From Sphingobium lignivorans (GTDB taxonomy: Bacteria; Pseudomonadota; Alphaproteobacteria; Sphingomonadales; Sphingomonadaceae), in contig NZ_JACHKA010000001.1 of assembly GCF_014203955.1 (NCBI RefSeq), forward strand, positions 2,759,001 to 2,823,000: a stretch of 64,000 bases of DNA. Reading direction: 5' to 3'. The notes beneath the pieces were generated by a model. It did not search any database. It was not told the origin of the DNA and saw nothing but the letters and a program-made list of their open reading frames with translations. The translations under genes were made by a program, and so were the position numbers. Positions 55,346 through 63,869 of the stretch are shown here, in pieces (positions within the stretch are counted from its first letter, which is position 1; each line of letters starts with the position of its first letter).

Positions 55346-55569
55346 TCACAGCGTAATCTGAAAGACGTTGCCGGTCGCTGGCTCTCGGTAGAAATCGACG
55401 CGAGACCCATTCCAATGATAGTCGAGATGCCGACCCTGGACAGGGTTGGCGGCGCGATCGGGGTAGAAGAGCGCAATGCATTCGCCCCCGGCCTGTCTCC
55501 GGCTTGGATAGACCAGGCCATCTGACCCGGCCGCTCGAAGATCGGCGCCCAGCTTCTGGCTCTCTGGCC
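55346..55569 (-). pseudogene. RES-domain toxin, C-terminal fragment
   Basis: The frame reads ESQKLGADLRAAGSDGLVYP, then SRRQAGGECIALFYPDRA, NPVQGRHLDYHWNGSRVD and FYREPATGNVFQITL before a stop. This is the C-terminal half of a RES-family protein (NAD+-degrading toxins of Xre-RES modules; typical LRAAGSDGxVYPS and GRHLxYHW motifs). The 5' half and any Xre antitoxin are absent; the fragment stops exactly at the IS3 terminus. Confidence 0.8.
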
Positions 55570-55599
55570 TGCTGCCGGTTTGGTGGACACCGAGATAGG
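55566..55599 (+). repeat. Left end of the IS3 element with flanking GGCC
   Basis: It begins GGCCTGCTGCCGGTTTGGTG and is an exact reverse complement of 56779-56812. Confidence 0.88.
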
Positions 55600-55604
55600 C
55601 TCAT

Positions 55605-56465
55605 TTAGGCTACCCCAGCTTCTCGCTCGAAGTCGATAGGGCTGAGGTAACCCAGGGTCGAGTGACGCCGGGTCGGATTGTAGAAGCACTCGATGTAATC
55701 GAACACGTCCGCCTTCGCCTGCGCCCTCGTGCGGTAGACCTTTTTCCCGATCCGCTCGGTCTTGAGCGAGGAGAAGAAGCTTTCCATCGCGGCGTTATCC
55801 CAGACGTTGCCGGACCTGCTCATCGAACAGGTGACGCCGTTGTCGGCCATGAGCCGCTGGAACTGCTCGCTGGTATATTGGCTACCCTGGTCCGAGTGAT
55901 GCAGCAGGGCATCGGGCTTTCCGCGTCGCCAGATCGCCATGATGAGCGCATCGGTAACGAGCTGGGCGGTCATCGTGTCGCTCATCGACCAGCCCACCAC
56001 CCTGCGCGAGAACAGGTCGATGACGGCGGCCACGTAGAGCCATCCTTCGGCAGTCCAGACGTAGGTAAAATCTGCCACCCACTTCTGGTTGGGCCTGTCG
56101 GCCGTGAACTGGCGACCCAGAACGTTGCCGGCGATGACCGAGCGTTCGCCCTGATCCTTGGGCAGTCCACGGCGGCGTGGCCTGGCCCGCAGCCCTTGCG
56201 CTCGCATGAGCCGTTCGACCCGATGCAGACCGCAGGAGATGCCTTCGGCGAGCAGGTCGTGCCAGACACGCCGGGCGCCATAGGTGCGATAGCTGCCAAC
56301 ATGGCTGGCCCTGACCCTCGAGCCGATCACCTCGTCGTCGCGGGCACGCTGTGACGGCGCCCGGGTGAGCCAGGCATGGAAGCCGCTCCGCGAGACACCG
56401 AGCGCCCCGCACATCCATGCCACCGGCCAGATCCCTCGGTGCTTCGCGATGAAGGCGAACCTCAT
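55605..56465 (-). CDS. IS3-family OrfB transposase (DDE integrase core)
   Basis: This is a 286-aa catalytic half of the IS3 transposase. It has an HTH_21 region (GSYRTYGARRVWHDLLAEGI) and the rve core with catalytic Asp in NQKWVADFTYVWTAEGWLYV. The second Asp lies in DALLHHSDQGSQYTSEQFQR and the Glu in VWDNAAMESFFSSLKTERIG. The end HSTLGYLSPIDFE is intact. It overlaps orfA by ATGA and is normally made as an OrfAB fusion by -1 frameshifting at the upstream A-tract. Confidence 0.95.
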   Translation of the reverse strand: MRFAFIAKHRGIWPVAWMCGALGVSRSGFHAWLTRAPSQRARDDEVIGSRVRASHVGSYRTYGARRVWHDLLAEGISCGLHRVERLMRAQGLRARPRRRGLPKDQGERSVIAGNVLGRQFTADRPNQKWVADFTYVWTAEGWLYVAAVIDLFSRRVVGWSMSDTMTAQLVTDALIMAIWRRGKPDALLHHSDQGSQYTSEQFQRLMADNGVTCSMSRSGNVWDNAAMESFFSSLKTERIGKKVYRTRAQAKADVFDYIECFYNPTRRHSTLGYLSPIDFEREAGVA

Positions 56466-56752
56466 ATCGAGTCCTTCGCGAAGTAGGCGGCGGCTTTTTT
56501 TAGAATGTCGCGCTCTGCCTTCAGCTTGGCCACTTCCCGGCGCAGACGGTCGATCTCCAACTGCTCCGGCTTCATCTGACCCTGCCCGGGAAAGGCATGG
56601 CCAGGATCAGCGGCCAACTCCTTTACCCATTTGCGCAGCAGGTTCTCGTGCACATCCAGATCGCGGGCCGCCTGCGCAACTGCCACACCGCGCTCACGGA
56701 CCAACCTTACCGCCTCAAGCTTGAACTCGCGGCTGAACTTCCTTCGTTGCAT
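56462..56752 (-). CDS. IS3-family OrfA (helix-turn-helix)
   Basis: This 96-aa protein has an N-terminal HTH (MQRRKFSREFKLEAVRLVRE, then ARDLDVHENLLRKWVKELAA) and a C-terminal leucine-zipper-like coil (EIDRLRREVAKLKAERDILK). Near the end the minus strand has CTAAAAAAAGCC (T-run at 56495-56501 on the plus strand), the usual place and form of the IS3 programmed -1 frameshift signal. Confidence 0.93.
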   Translation of the reverse strand: MQRRKFSREFKLEAVRLVRERGVAVAQAARDLDVHENLLRKWVKELAADPGHAFPGQGQMKPEQLEIDRLRREVAKLKAERDILKKAAAYFAKDSI

Positions 56753-56778
56753 TGTGGGCCTCCGATAGGTGAAAACAC

Positions 56779-56812
56779 CCTATCTCGGTGTCCACCAAAC
56801 CGGCAGCAGGCC
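56779..56812 (-). repeat. Right end of the IS3 element with flanking GGCC
   Basis: This is the exact reverse complement of 55566-55599 over 34 bases. The integrase-leader repeat begins immediately after it. Confidence 0.88.
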
Positions 56813-57250
56813 ATCCAAGTACATCCAGCCCTTTCCACGAATCCAAATTATGTTATAGTTGGCTTCGGCAATCAAAAGTCGATGATTTGGTTGATAGATC
56901 AGTCACTTGACCATGACTCCAACTTATCTTCTGGCACCACTTTCTAGCGCTAAGTGCGTCCAGCAAGCACCTGGTTTCACAGCATAAATCGACCGATGCT
57001 CGCCGGCTAAATTTCCGGTGACGTCCGGTCAGAACCATCACCAGCACAACATTCCTGATGGTGCTATTGATGGTCCCGGATCGACCCGGCCTGCTGGGAA
57101 GACTCCAATGCTGACTCACATCAGCATCACATCCGCCAGGCCCGCAACAAAAACCTATCTCCTGCGCGACACCCAGGGCCTGTATCTTGCCATTCAGCCT
57201 ACAGGCTTGAAGCTGTGGCGCCTCAACTACCGGTACCTCGACAAGCATGA
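56812..57250 (+). repeat. Integrase-leader repeat, copy 2
   Basis: This is a direct repeat of 38796-39240 with scattered differences, in the same orientation. It includes the upstream region and the first codons of a second integrase gene. Confidence 0.8.
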
Positions 57251-57383
57251 AGACTCTCTACCTCGGCCGCTGCGCGCGCTAGACGGGATGAGGCCCGATA
57301 GCAGATTGCGGAAGGCATCGATCCGGCGATTGAAAAGAAGCGACATTGCCAGGGTGACTTTCGTCGTCGAGCAAAGGCCCTGA
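57108..57383 (+). pseudogene. P4-type integrase, N-terminal fragment
   Basis: MLTHISITSARPATKTYLLR, then DTQGLYLAIQPTGLKLWRLN, matches the DUF4102 arm-binding domain of the integrase at 39094. It then loses frame near 57245 (ARRDEAR and EGIDPAIEKKR appear in another frame) and is cut by the IS6 remnant. No catalytic domain remains. Confidence 0.85.
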
Positions 57384-57392
57384 CGGTTAGAT

Positions 57393-58082
57393 TCATACCT
57401 GAGCGGCGGACGCGGCGAGCCACTCCGCCATAGCTGCGGATCGGAACTGGCGCATCGTGTTTCGGCAGATCAGTGGCGCTGAAGTTTGAAGGTGTTGTAG
57501 ATCGCTGTGGGTTGAGACGAACCGCTGGGCCGGCGCCGGGACTTGAAGCGCTGCATCTTTCGCTGTCGACGTCGGACTGGCAGCTGCGAGTTCTCGGCCC
57601 GGTTGTTGTCCCGTAGTCGCCCCGGCCGTTGACGATCCCGGCAGCCTATCTCGCGCATGGCCGCCTCGTGGAAAGCGAGGTCGTCGGTCACGATCGTATC
57701 CGGAATGAAGCCCTGGTTCATGAGCAGTTTTCGCAGCAATTTCATAGGTGCGATCTTGTTTCGCCGCTTCTGCACGAGGACATCGAGTACCCCGCCCTCC
57801 TTGTTCACGGTCCGCCACATGAACATGTGTGTGCCGTTGATCCGCACTATCATTTCGCCGAGATGCCGCTATCGGCACGGCCACGCCGCTTAATGTTAGC
57901 CGCGATCGCAGGACCGAACTTGTTGGCCTAGCAGCGAACTGTCTCGTAGGTCACGTCGATCCCGCGCTTGGCGAGCATCTCCTCAACGTCGCGCAGCTCG
58001 TCGTAAAGCGAAAGTAGAGCCATACCGCCAGCCGGATCGCATCCTGCGGGAACCTGTGGCGCTTGAAGCAAATGGATGGCAT
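57393..58082 (-). pseudogene. IS6-family transposase, degenerate
   Basis: The start MPSICFKRHRFPQDAIRLAV, then ELRDVEEMLAKRGIDVTYET, and the catalytic regions (HMFMWRTVNKEGGVLDVLVQ, TIVTDDLAFHEAAMREIGCR, DNNRAENSQLPVRRRQRK) are recognisable as IS6/IS26-type. An in-frame stop (after YETVRC) and frameshifts separate the parts. It follows the integrase fragment directly. Confidence 0.85.
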
Positions 58083-58154
58083 GGTGGTTTACTGCCGGAG
58101 ACAAGGTAGCGTTTGCCTGACGGCACCACATCAGAGCTGCCTCAGCGATGAAGC

Positions 58155-58826
58155 TCAGCTCAGATAACCGCGTCGGACAGCGATGGTCACCGCGTGCGTG
58201 CGATCATCGACCTGCAGCTTCTCGAATATCGATTTCAGGTGCGACTTGACGGTCTCGATCGATATGCCGAGCTGCCAGGCGATCTGCTTGTTTGGCTGCC
58301 CCTCGGCCACCAGTTGCAGCACCGCGATCTCCTTTCCGGTCAGCCGATCCTCAAGGGCGTGGACGGCAAGCTCCAGCGCAACTTCGGGCGCGATCACGCG
58401 GCGCCTGGTGTGGACGGCGCGGATTGTGTCGACGAGCTCTTTGCGCAGGCATGATTTAAGCAAATAGCCCGCAGCGCCGGCGGCAAGAGCACGATGCGCC
58501 TGAGCATCGCCGGGATAGGTGGTGAGGATCAGCACAATGGCGTTACCATCTTCGGCGCGGATCGCCTCCAATGCCTCAATCCCTCCCACGCCCGGCATTT
58601 GTACATCCATCAGCACGACGTCAGGGCGCTTCTCCCGAAACATCGCCAACGCCTCGTGACCGTCCCCCGCCTCGCCGATCACGTCGATATCGTCCTGCCG
58701 GCCGAGCGTCGCGCAAATGCCTTCGCGCATCATGGGGTGATCATCGACCACCAGTACGCGAATGCGCCGCCGTTGCGCGGAGCCGCTTTCGGCGTTGCCG
58801 CCGCCTGTTCGCTCATTCTCGGTCAC
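58155..58826 (-). CDS. NarL/FixJ-type response regulator
   Basis: This 223-aa protein has an N-terminal receiver domain (VLVVDDHPMMREGI; phosphoacceptor Asp74 in VVLMDVQMPG, Lys region near LLKSCLRKEL). The C-terminal LuxR-type HTH reads LTGKEIAVLQLVAEGQPNKQ, then LGISIETVKSHLKSIFEKLQ. Its start overlaps the end of the upstream histidine kinase by 14 bp, so the two form a dedicated pair. Targets are not evident; the divergent hydrolase operon is a candidate. Confidence 0.95.
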   Translation of the reverse strand: MTENERTGGGNAESGSAQRRRIRVLVVDDHPMMREGICATLGRQDDIDVIGEAGDGHEALAMFREKRPDVVLMDVQMPGVGGIEALEAIRAEDGNAIVLILTTYPGDAQAHRALAAGAAGYLLKSCLRKELVDTIRAVHTRRRVIAPEVALELAVHALEDRLTGKEIAVLQLVAEGQPNKQIAWQLGISIETVKSHLKSIFEKLQVDDRTHAVTIAVRRGYLS

Positions 58827-61773
58827 TGGGCTTTCGATATACCATCGCGGCGGGCGCCGCCACGGTCACTTCGGTACCACCTTCTCGCCGCCGGGCGATG
58901 CGCAGCGTGCCGCCGATGCGCGCGGCGCGCTCGCGCATGCCGGGAATGCCGTAATGGCCGCGGCGTCCTTCGCGCGCGACATCGGCGGGAATGCCGATCC
59001 CATCGTCAGCAATGGACAAGGCGACACCCGTCGAGCGGTATTGCAGATCGACGATCATGCTAGCGGCATGAGCGTGCCGGGCGACATTGAACATGACTTC
59101 GGCCGCGATACTGGCAAGTTCGTCCCATGCGACCGGATCGAGCGGGCGGCGCACGCCTGACGATCGCACCGTGGTCGCAATGGCGGTACCGGATAGTTGC
59201 CGCCCGGCAATCTCGCGCAGCGTGGCCTCGGGATCTTCCAGGCCGCTGCCGCGTCTCAGGTCGCGCAGCCGGTCGCGGCCTTCGGCCACGACTTCGTCAG
59301 CGCGGTCCATGGCATCCTCAAGTTCGCGTCGCGCCTTCGTATCTGACGGCAACCCATCGACCGCCAGCTGGAAGCGAAGCATCAGGGCCTGGATCGACTG
59401 CAACAGCGTGTCATGGATATCGCGGGCCACCCGCTCGCGCTCGCGCATCCTGTCGAGCATCCGGCTGCGGATACGGCGGGCCAGCACGCGCATGCGCAGC
59501 TGGTAGACAAACCACAGGAACAGCGCGGCCAAGGCGGCGCATAGCGCCTTGAACTTCCAGCTTTGCAGGAAGGTCGGCGGAATATCGATGGTGAGCCGCT
59601 GACCCTGCCGGTTCCAGTTCCCCTCGGCGTCCTGCGCGATCACCCGAAACTCGTGCCGGCCGGGATCGAGATTGGTGTAGCTCGCCTCGCGCCGTTGCCC
59701 GGCCGCTGTCCAGTCGGCGTCGGAGCCATCCATGCGATAGAATGCCGTGTTTCGCGTCGGCACGGCCAGGCTGTTGACCGCAAAGCCGATGCGCAAGCTG
59801 CGCGTGCCTGGCGGCAGTTCGAGATGCTGAGGCGGATCGCGCCAGAACCGCCGCCCCGTGCTGACAGTGCGAATGACAACCGGCGGAGCGGCCCTGGCGG
59901 CTCGCGCTTGCAACGGGTCGATCTGCAATAGACCGGCGCGTGAGGCGAGCAGGACGCGACCATCGCTCAACGCCTCGACCTGTGGGCCGCGAAAACTGAT
60001 CGCCTGACCGCGGGTCTCATAACCATCGATATGATCGTACATGCGATGCTGCAGGGCCGCGCCCGGCCTGGCGAAACCGCGCTCGAGCTCGGTGCCGGCG
60101 ACTCGTACGACGCCCAGCCGAACGAGGAACCATGCAGCATCGTCGCTACCGCGCGCCATCCCTCGCACGCCCACAAGCCAGGGGTTGGCGGCAGAGTCGA
60201 TGCGCGCCATCCCCCGCGCACCGATCCGCACGACGCCGGTCGCGCCGCTAGCATAGACCGTGTCACCCGTCCGCCAGATGGTGGAAATCGGGCCGATCCC
60301 CAGGATGCGGGCGGGGATCGCGGCCCGATGCGTGGGGGTGAGGTGCAGCAGCCCGCCGTCGCCCGTGTTTGCAATGACCCCGTCTCGCGAGGGATCAGGG
60401 ACGAGGTCGAGCACGTTTCTCATGCCGGTGTAACGCTCGACCCAGCGGTTGTCTTCACGCACCCACAAGCCATCCTCACCATCGATCCACAACCGGCCTG
60501 AGCGATCCTCCGCGCAGACCGTCGGTGCTACAGGGTCCGCAGGTCGTGAGAAACTGGCCGCGGCGGTCGAGCCGTAGCGCACGACCCGGTTGCCATGCAC
60601 GGCCCACACCCCGCGGTTGCCGGCAGGGCACAGCGCTGCGATCCGCTCGCCGACGCGTCGGACTCGCGTGATCGAATCTTTCCCCATCCTGTAGAGATCA
60701 TGCGCAGCGCCGACGTACACGCTGGTGTCGTTCGCCGCGAGTTTGATGCCGTCCTGCACATCGGGGGGAATGGCGGACAACGGGCTGATGGGGACGGGGC
60801 GGTAGCGGTCGATGCCCGCATCGGTCGCTACCCAGATGCTGCCTTCGCGATCGGCAAAGGCATCGATCGTGGCGTTCGATGTCAGCCGCCGCCCTGCTTC
60901 GATTCGCTCGACGGCGCCGGTGGCTTGCATGTCGCCGCGAAACAGGCCGACACCGCGCGTCGAACCCCACACGCCACCGCGACGATCGAACGCGAGCGAG
61001 GGGACGGCTGCGCCGGGCACTGCCGGCATCGCACGGGGCGAACCAGGCGCTGCGCCGCGCGCGTCGCGGATCGACCGCGTGCCGAACTGATCCGACACCC
61101 ACAGCGATCCGTCCGGCGCGCGTGCGAGCATCGAGAAGCCGATTCGATCAGGCTCCAGCGTGAACCGCGCCGCTCCTGGTTTCAGGCGAGCCAGGCTGCC
61201 GCGCTCGCGGCTCTCGCCCAGCGTAACCCACAGGCTGTCGTCGGCCGTCACGACAAGTGATGCAATCTCACCCGGCGGCAGGCCGAGCGCACGGTCCACG
61301 GACTGCCACCGGTCCCCGCGCAAGCGGAACAGCCGCTCGCCCTGACCACCCCATGCAGCCCAGATCGTGCCGTCTGCGGATTGCGCGAACCGCATGACCG
61401 AGGGCGGCGGGGCGGGCATCGCGATCGGGTGCAGGCGCCCCGCGCGGTAGAGGGCAGGACCCGCACTCTGATTGAACCCGACCCACAGCCGCCCCTGCCG
61501 ATCGACGAAAATCGCCGTCGGTATGGCATTGGCAAAGCGGGCGTCACCGGGATTGGCGATACGCTCAAAGGCCAGGCCGTCGAAACGGAACACGCCTTCC
61601 GCCGAGGCAAGCCACAGATAGCCATCCGGGGTCTGCGCGATACCGACCACATTGCCCGGTGCTCCTTGTTCGGGCGTCCAGCTGCTGTGCTTGAATCCCG
61701 CCATTTGCGTCGCGGCGACGGGGGCGCTTGCGAGCGTCGCGGTCATAGTCAGACAGGCAATGGCGTGACGCAA
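58813..61773 (-). CDS. Sensor histidine kinase with periplasmic beta-propeller
   Basis: This 986-aa membrane kinase has a signal peptide (residues about 1-22). Two sets of Reg_prop blades follow (for example GIAQTPDGYLWLASAEGVFR, DAFADREGSIWVATDAGIDR) forming a 14-blade-type sensor to about residue 640. A Y_Y_Y domain comes next (TNLDPGRHEFRVIAQDAEGN), then one membrane helix (LCAALAALFLWFVYQL). The cytoplasmic HisKA_3 domain has the phospho-acceptor His787 in ARDIHDTLLQS, and the HATPase domain ends the chain (EVMFNVARHAHAASMIVDL). The architecture matches one-module carbohydrate- or xenobiotic-sensing kinases, with the regulator as a separate gene. The ligand is unknown. Confidence 0.93.
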   Translation of the reverse strand: MRHAIACLTMTATLASAPVAATQMAGFKHSSWTPEQGAPGNVVGIAQTPDGYLWLASAEGVFRFDGLAFERIANPGDARFANAIPTAIFVDRQGRLWVGFNQSAGPALYRAGRLHPIAMPAPPPSVMRFAQSADGTIWAAWGGQGERLFRLRGDRWQSVDRALGLPPGEIASLVVTADDSLWVTLGESRERGSLARLKPGAARFTLEPDRIGFSMLARAPDGSLWVSDQFGTRSIRDARGAAPGSPRAMPAVPGAAVPSLAFDRRGGVWGSTRGVGLFRGDMQATGAVERIEAGRRLTSNATIDAFADREGSIWVATDAGIDRYRPVPISPLSAIPPDVQDGIKLAANDTSVYVGAAHDLYRMGKDSITRVRRVGERIAALCPAGNRGVWAVHGNRVVRYGSTAAASFSRPADPVAPTVCAEDRSGRLWIDGEDGLWVREDNRWVERYTGMRNVLDLVPDPSRDGVIANTGDGGLLHLTPTHRAAIPARILGIGPISTIWRTGDTVYASGATGVVRIGARGMARIDSAANPWLVGVRGMARGSDDAAWFLVRLGVVRVAGTELERGFARPGAALQHRMYDHIDGYETRGQAISFRGPQVEALSDGRVLLASRAGLLQIDPLQARAARAAPPVVIRTVSTGRRFWRDPPQHLELPPGTRSLRIGFAVNSLAVPTRNTAFYRMDGSDADWTAAGQRREASYTNLDPGRHEFRVIAQDAEGNWNRQGQRLTIDIPPTFLQSWKFKALCAALAALFLWFVYQLRMRVLARRIRSRMLDRMRERERVARDIHDTLLQSIQALMLRFQLAVDGLPSDTKARRELEDAMDRADEVVAEGRDRLRDLRRGSGLEDPEATLREIAGRQLSGTAIATTVRSSGVRRPLDPVAWDELASIAAEVMFNVARHAHAASMIVDLQYRSTGVALSIADDGIGIPADVAREGRRGHYGIPGMRERAARIGGTLRIARRREGGTEVTVAAPAAMVYRKPSDRE

Positions 61774-62276
61774 TCGATGACTCCCCCGAGCCGCGTGGCG
61801 GCGCGGCTGGCTGAATAGCGCAACTGGAGGACCTTCGGCTCCCCCGAATGAGGGAGCGGTCTCCCCCCCGTGTCAGTGTGCCGCCGCCAATCCCATCGCG
61901 CTAGTCAATCTTCCGTCGGTCGCCGCTTGGGAGATCGACCGAGACAGGAGGTCGTAATGCGGCGAATGCCAAGGATGCAGGCAACATATCTGCCGCCGTC
62001 GAATCCGCCGCTTTCTGGCCGGCGCGATCGGCATCGTCAGCCTGCCCGCGGCCAGTTCCGCCATCGGCCAGTTGAACAGTCTCGCCGCATGCTTGCTCCA
62101 CTGTCTGGCAAGCTTTGCCGCCGTGCTGCCCCTGACGTGGGCCGACCCGGACCGACGTAATCACTATTCAAAAAAATAGAACGATCCGATCAGTTTTATC
62201 CGGATTGGTCGCAAAGCATCTCGAACCTAACGTTGCCCAACACCGCGCACATTGTTTTGACAAGGGAGATTTTACC
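61774..62276. other. Intergenic region between kinase and hydrolase operon
   Basis: This 503-bp gap separates divergent transcription units and should hold both promoters. A 68-codon plus-strand frame (61957-62160) with AGGAGGTCGTA upstream exists but has no recognisable motif, and another frame over the same bases reads as a hydrophobic stretch without a start. I see no convincing gene. Confidence 0.4.
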
Positions 62277-62933
62277 ATGACGACCGCCACCGCTACCCCC
62301 GGCCCCACGCTGCTTTCGCCGACCGACCACGCGCTGGTCATGATCGACTTCCAGTCGCAGATGGCGTTCGCCACCAAGTCGATCGCGGCCGAACTGCTGC
62401 GCAACAACGCAGCGCTGGTCGCCAACGCAGCGGCCGGCTTCAAGGTGCCGACGATCCTCACCACCGTCGCCGAGAAGAGCTTCTCCGGCCCGATGTTCAC
62501 CGAAGTGACCGACCCGTTCCCCGGTCAGGCGCTGCTCGACCGCACGTCCATGAACACCTGGGAAGACGCCGCGGTGATCGATGAGGTCAACCGCATCGGC
62601 AAGACCCGGCTCGTCTTCGCCGGGCTCTGGACCTCGGTCTGCATCGTCGGTCCGGTTCTTTCGGCGATCGACCAGGGCTTTGAGACCTATGTCATCACCG
62701 ACGCCTGCGGCGACGTTTCGGAAGAAGCGCATGAGCGCGCGGTCGCCCGGATGATCCAGGCCGGTGCCCGCCCGATGACCGCGCTGCAATATCTACTCGA
62801 GCTGCAGCGCGACTGGGCGCGTGGCGAGACCTACGACCTGACAACCGGCATCGCCCGCAAATGGGGCGGCGCCTACGGCCTCGGCGTCACCTACGCCAAG
62901 ACCATGTTCGGCGCGTCCGAAGGCGGTCACTGA
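62277..62933 (+). CDS. Isochorismatase-family hydrolase (YcaC-like)
   Basis: This is a 218-aa cysteine hydrolase fold. The catalytic Asp24 lies in HALVMIDFQSQMAF and the nucleophile Cys122 in FAGLWTSVCIVGPVL, followed by the cis-peptide region. The YcaC-type C-terminus reads MIQAGARPMTALQYLLELQR, then DWARGETYD. The substrate of YcaC-like proteins is uncertain. The start at 62277 has AAGGGAGATTTTACC before ATG; an upstream Met at 62205 lacks a site. It is the first gene of an operon with an alpha/beta hydrolase and a XapX protein, a grouping often seen in proteobacteria. Confidence 0.92.
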   Translation: MTTATATPGPTLLSPTDHALVMIDFQSQMAFATKSIAAELLRNNAALVANAAAGFKVPTILTTVAEKSFSGPMFTEVTDPFPGQALLDRTSMNTWEDAAVIDEVNRIGKTRLVFAGLWTSVCIVGPVLSAIDQGFETYVITDACGDVSEEAHERAVARMIQAGARPMTALQYLLELQRDWARGETYDLTTGIARKWGGAYGLGVTYAKTMFGASEGGH

Positions 62934-63010
62934 AGCCCCCCCGGCCGGACCGCATCCCCCCTGCCCGCGGTCCGGCCACCCATCAGCAGCGCGAAGAAAG
63001 GAACCGACTC

Positions 63011-63847
63011 ATGAGCACCATCACGACACAAGACGGCACCGAGATCTTCTACAAGGATTGGGGTCCCAAGGACGCGCAACCGATCATGTTCCACCATGGC
63101 TGGCCGCTGTCTTCGGACGATTGGGACAGCCAGATGCTGTTCTTCTACAATCAGGGTTTCCGCGTCGTCGCGCACGACCGCCGTGGGCATGGCCGCTCGG
63201 CGCAGGTCGATTTCGGTCATGACATGGACCATTACGCTTCGGACGCGGCCGCCGTCGTCGAGCATCTGGATCTCAGGAACGCCATCCACATCGGCCATTC
63301 GACCGGCGGTGGTGAAGTCGCCGCCTATGTCGCTCGCTACGGCATTCCGCAGGGTCGCGTCGCCAAGGCGATCCTCGTAGCATCGGTCCCGCCGATCATG
63401 CTCGACACCGAACGCTATCCTGATGGCCTGCCGATGTCTGTGTTCGACGGGCTGCGCGCTGCCCAAGCGGCCAACCGGTCCGCCTTCTTCCGTGAAGTCG
63501 CCGACTCCTCCTTCTACGGCTTCAACCGGCCCGGTGCGAAGGTGATCCCGGCGGTTGCCGACAATTGGTGGCGCCAGGGGATGATGGGCAGCATGCTCGC
63601 TCATTATCAGGGCATCAAGGCCTTCTCGGAAACCGACCAGACCGATGACCTGAAGGCGATGAGCGTCCCGACGCTAGTGCTGCAGGGCGATGACGATCAG
63701 CTCGTCCCCTACAAGCATGCCGCCGAGCTGCAGGCCCAGCTGCTGCCTGACGCCCAGCTCAAAATCTATCCCGGCTATTCGCACGGGATGCTGACGGTGG
63801 ATGCCGACGAGCTGAACGCTGATATGCTGGCGTTCATTCGCGGCTGA
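63011..63847 (+). CDS. Alpha/beta hydrolase (non-haem chloroperoxidase-like)
   Basis: This is a 278-aa alpha/beta hydrolase. The oxyanion region reads MFHHGWPLSSDDWDSQM, with VAHDRRGHGRS after it. The nucleophile elbow is GHSTGGGE (Ser97), the Asp lies in VLQGDDDQLVPY, and the catalytic His is in YPGYSHGML. These are the marks of the cofactor-free haloperoxidase/esterase group. The physiological reaction is probably ester or perester hydrolysis. The start 63011 has GAAAGGAACC upstream. It is 77 bp after the isochorismatase gene, with the XapX gene next. Confidence 0.93.
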   Translation: MSTITTQDGTEIFYKDWGPKDAQPIMFHHGWPLSSDDWDSQMLFFYNQGFRVVAHDRRGHGRSAQVDFGHDMDHYASDAAAVVEHLDLRNAIHIGHSTGGGEVAAYVARYGIPQGRVAKAILVASVPPIMLDTERYPDGLPMSVFDGLRAAQAANRSAFFREVADSSFYGFNRPGAKVIPAVADNWWRQGMMGSMLAHYQGIKAFSETDQTDDLKAMSVPTLVLQGDDDQLVPYKHAAELQAQLLPDAQLKIYPGYSHGMLTVDADELNADMLAFIRG

Positions 63848-63869
63848 TGACGGGCAGGGGAGCAACGAC

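Larger units (their letters stand above)
55570..56808 (-). mobile_element. Complete IS3-family insertion sequence
   Basis: The element is 1239 bp, with tips TGCTGCCGG and CCGGCAGCA and a perfect 30-bp inverted repeat (34 bp including the flanking GGCC). GGCC on both sides looks like a 4-bp target duplication, although it is palindromic. orfA and orfB are intact, with an A7G slippery site, so it may still be active. Confidence 0.9.

Noticed and set aside
61957..62160. Small plus-strand open frame with AGGAGG upstream
   Set aside because: Arg/Pro-rich sequence without any motif. A different frame of the same bases looks more protein-like but has no start codon.
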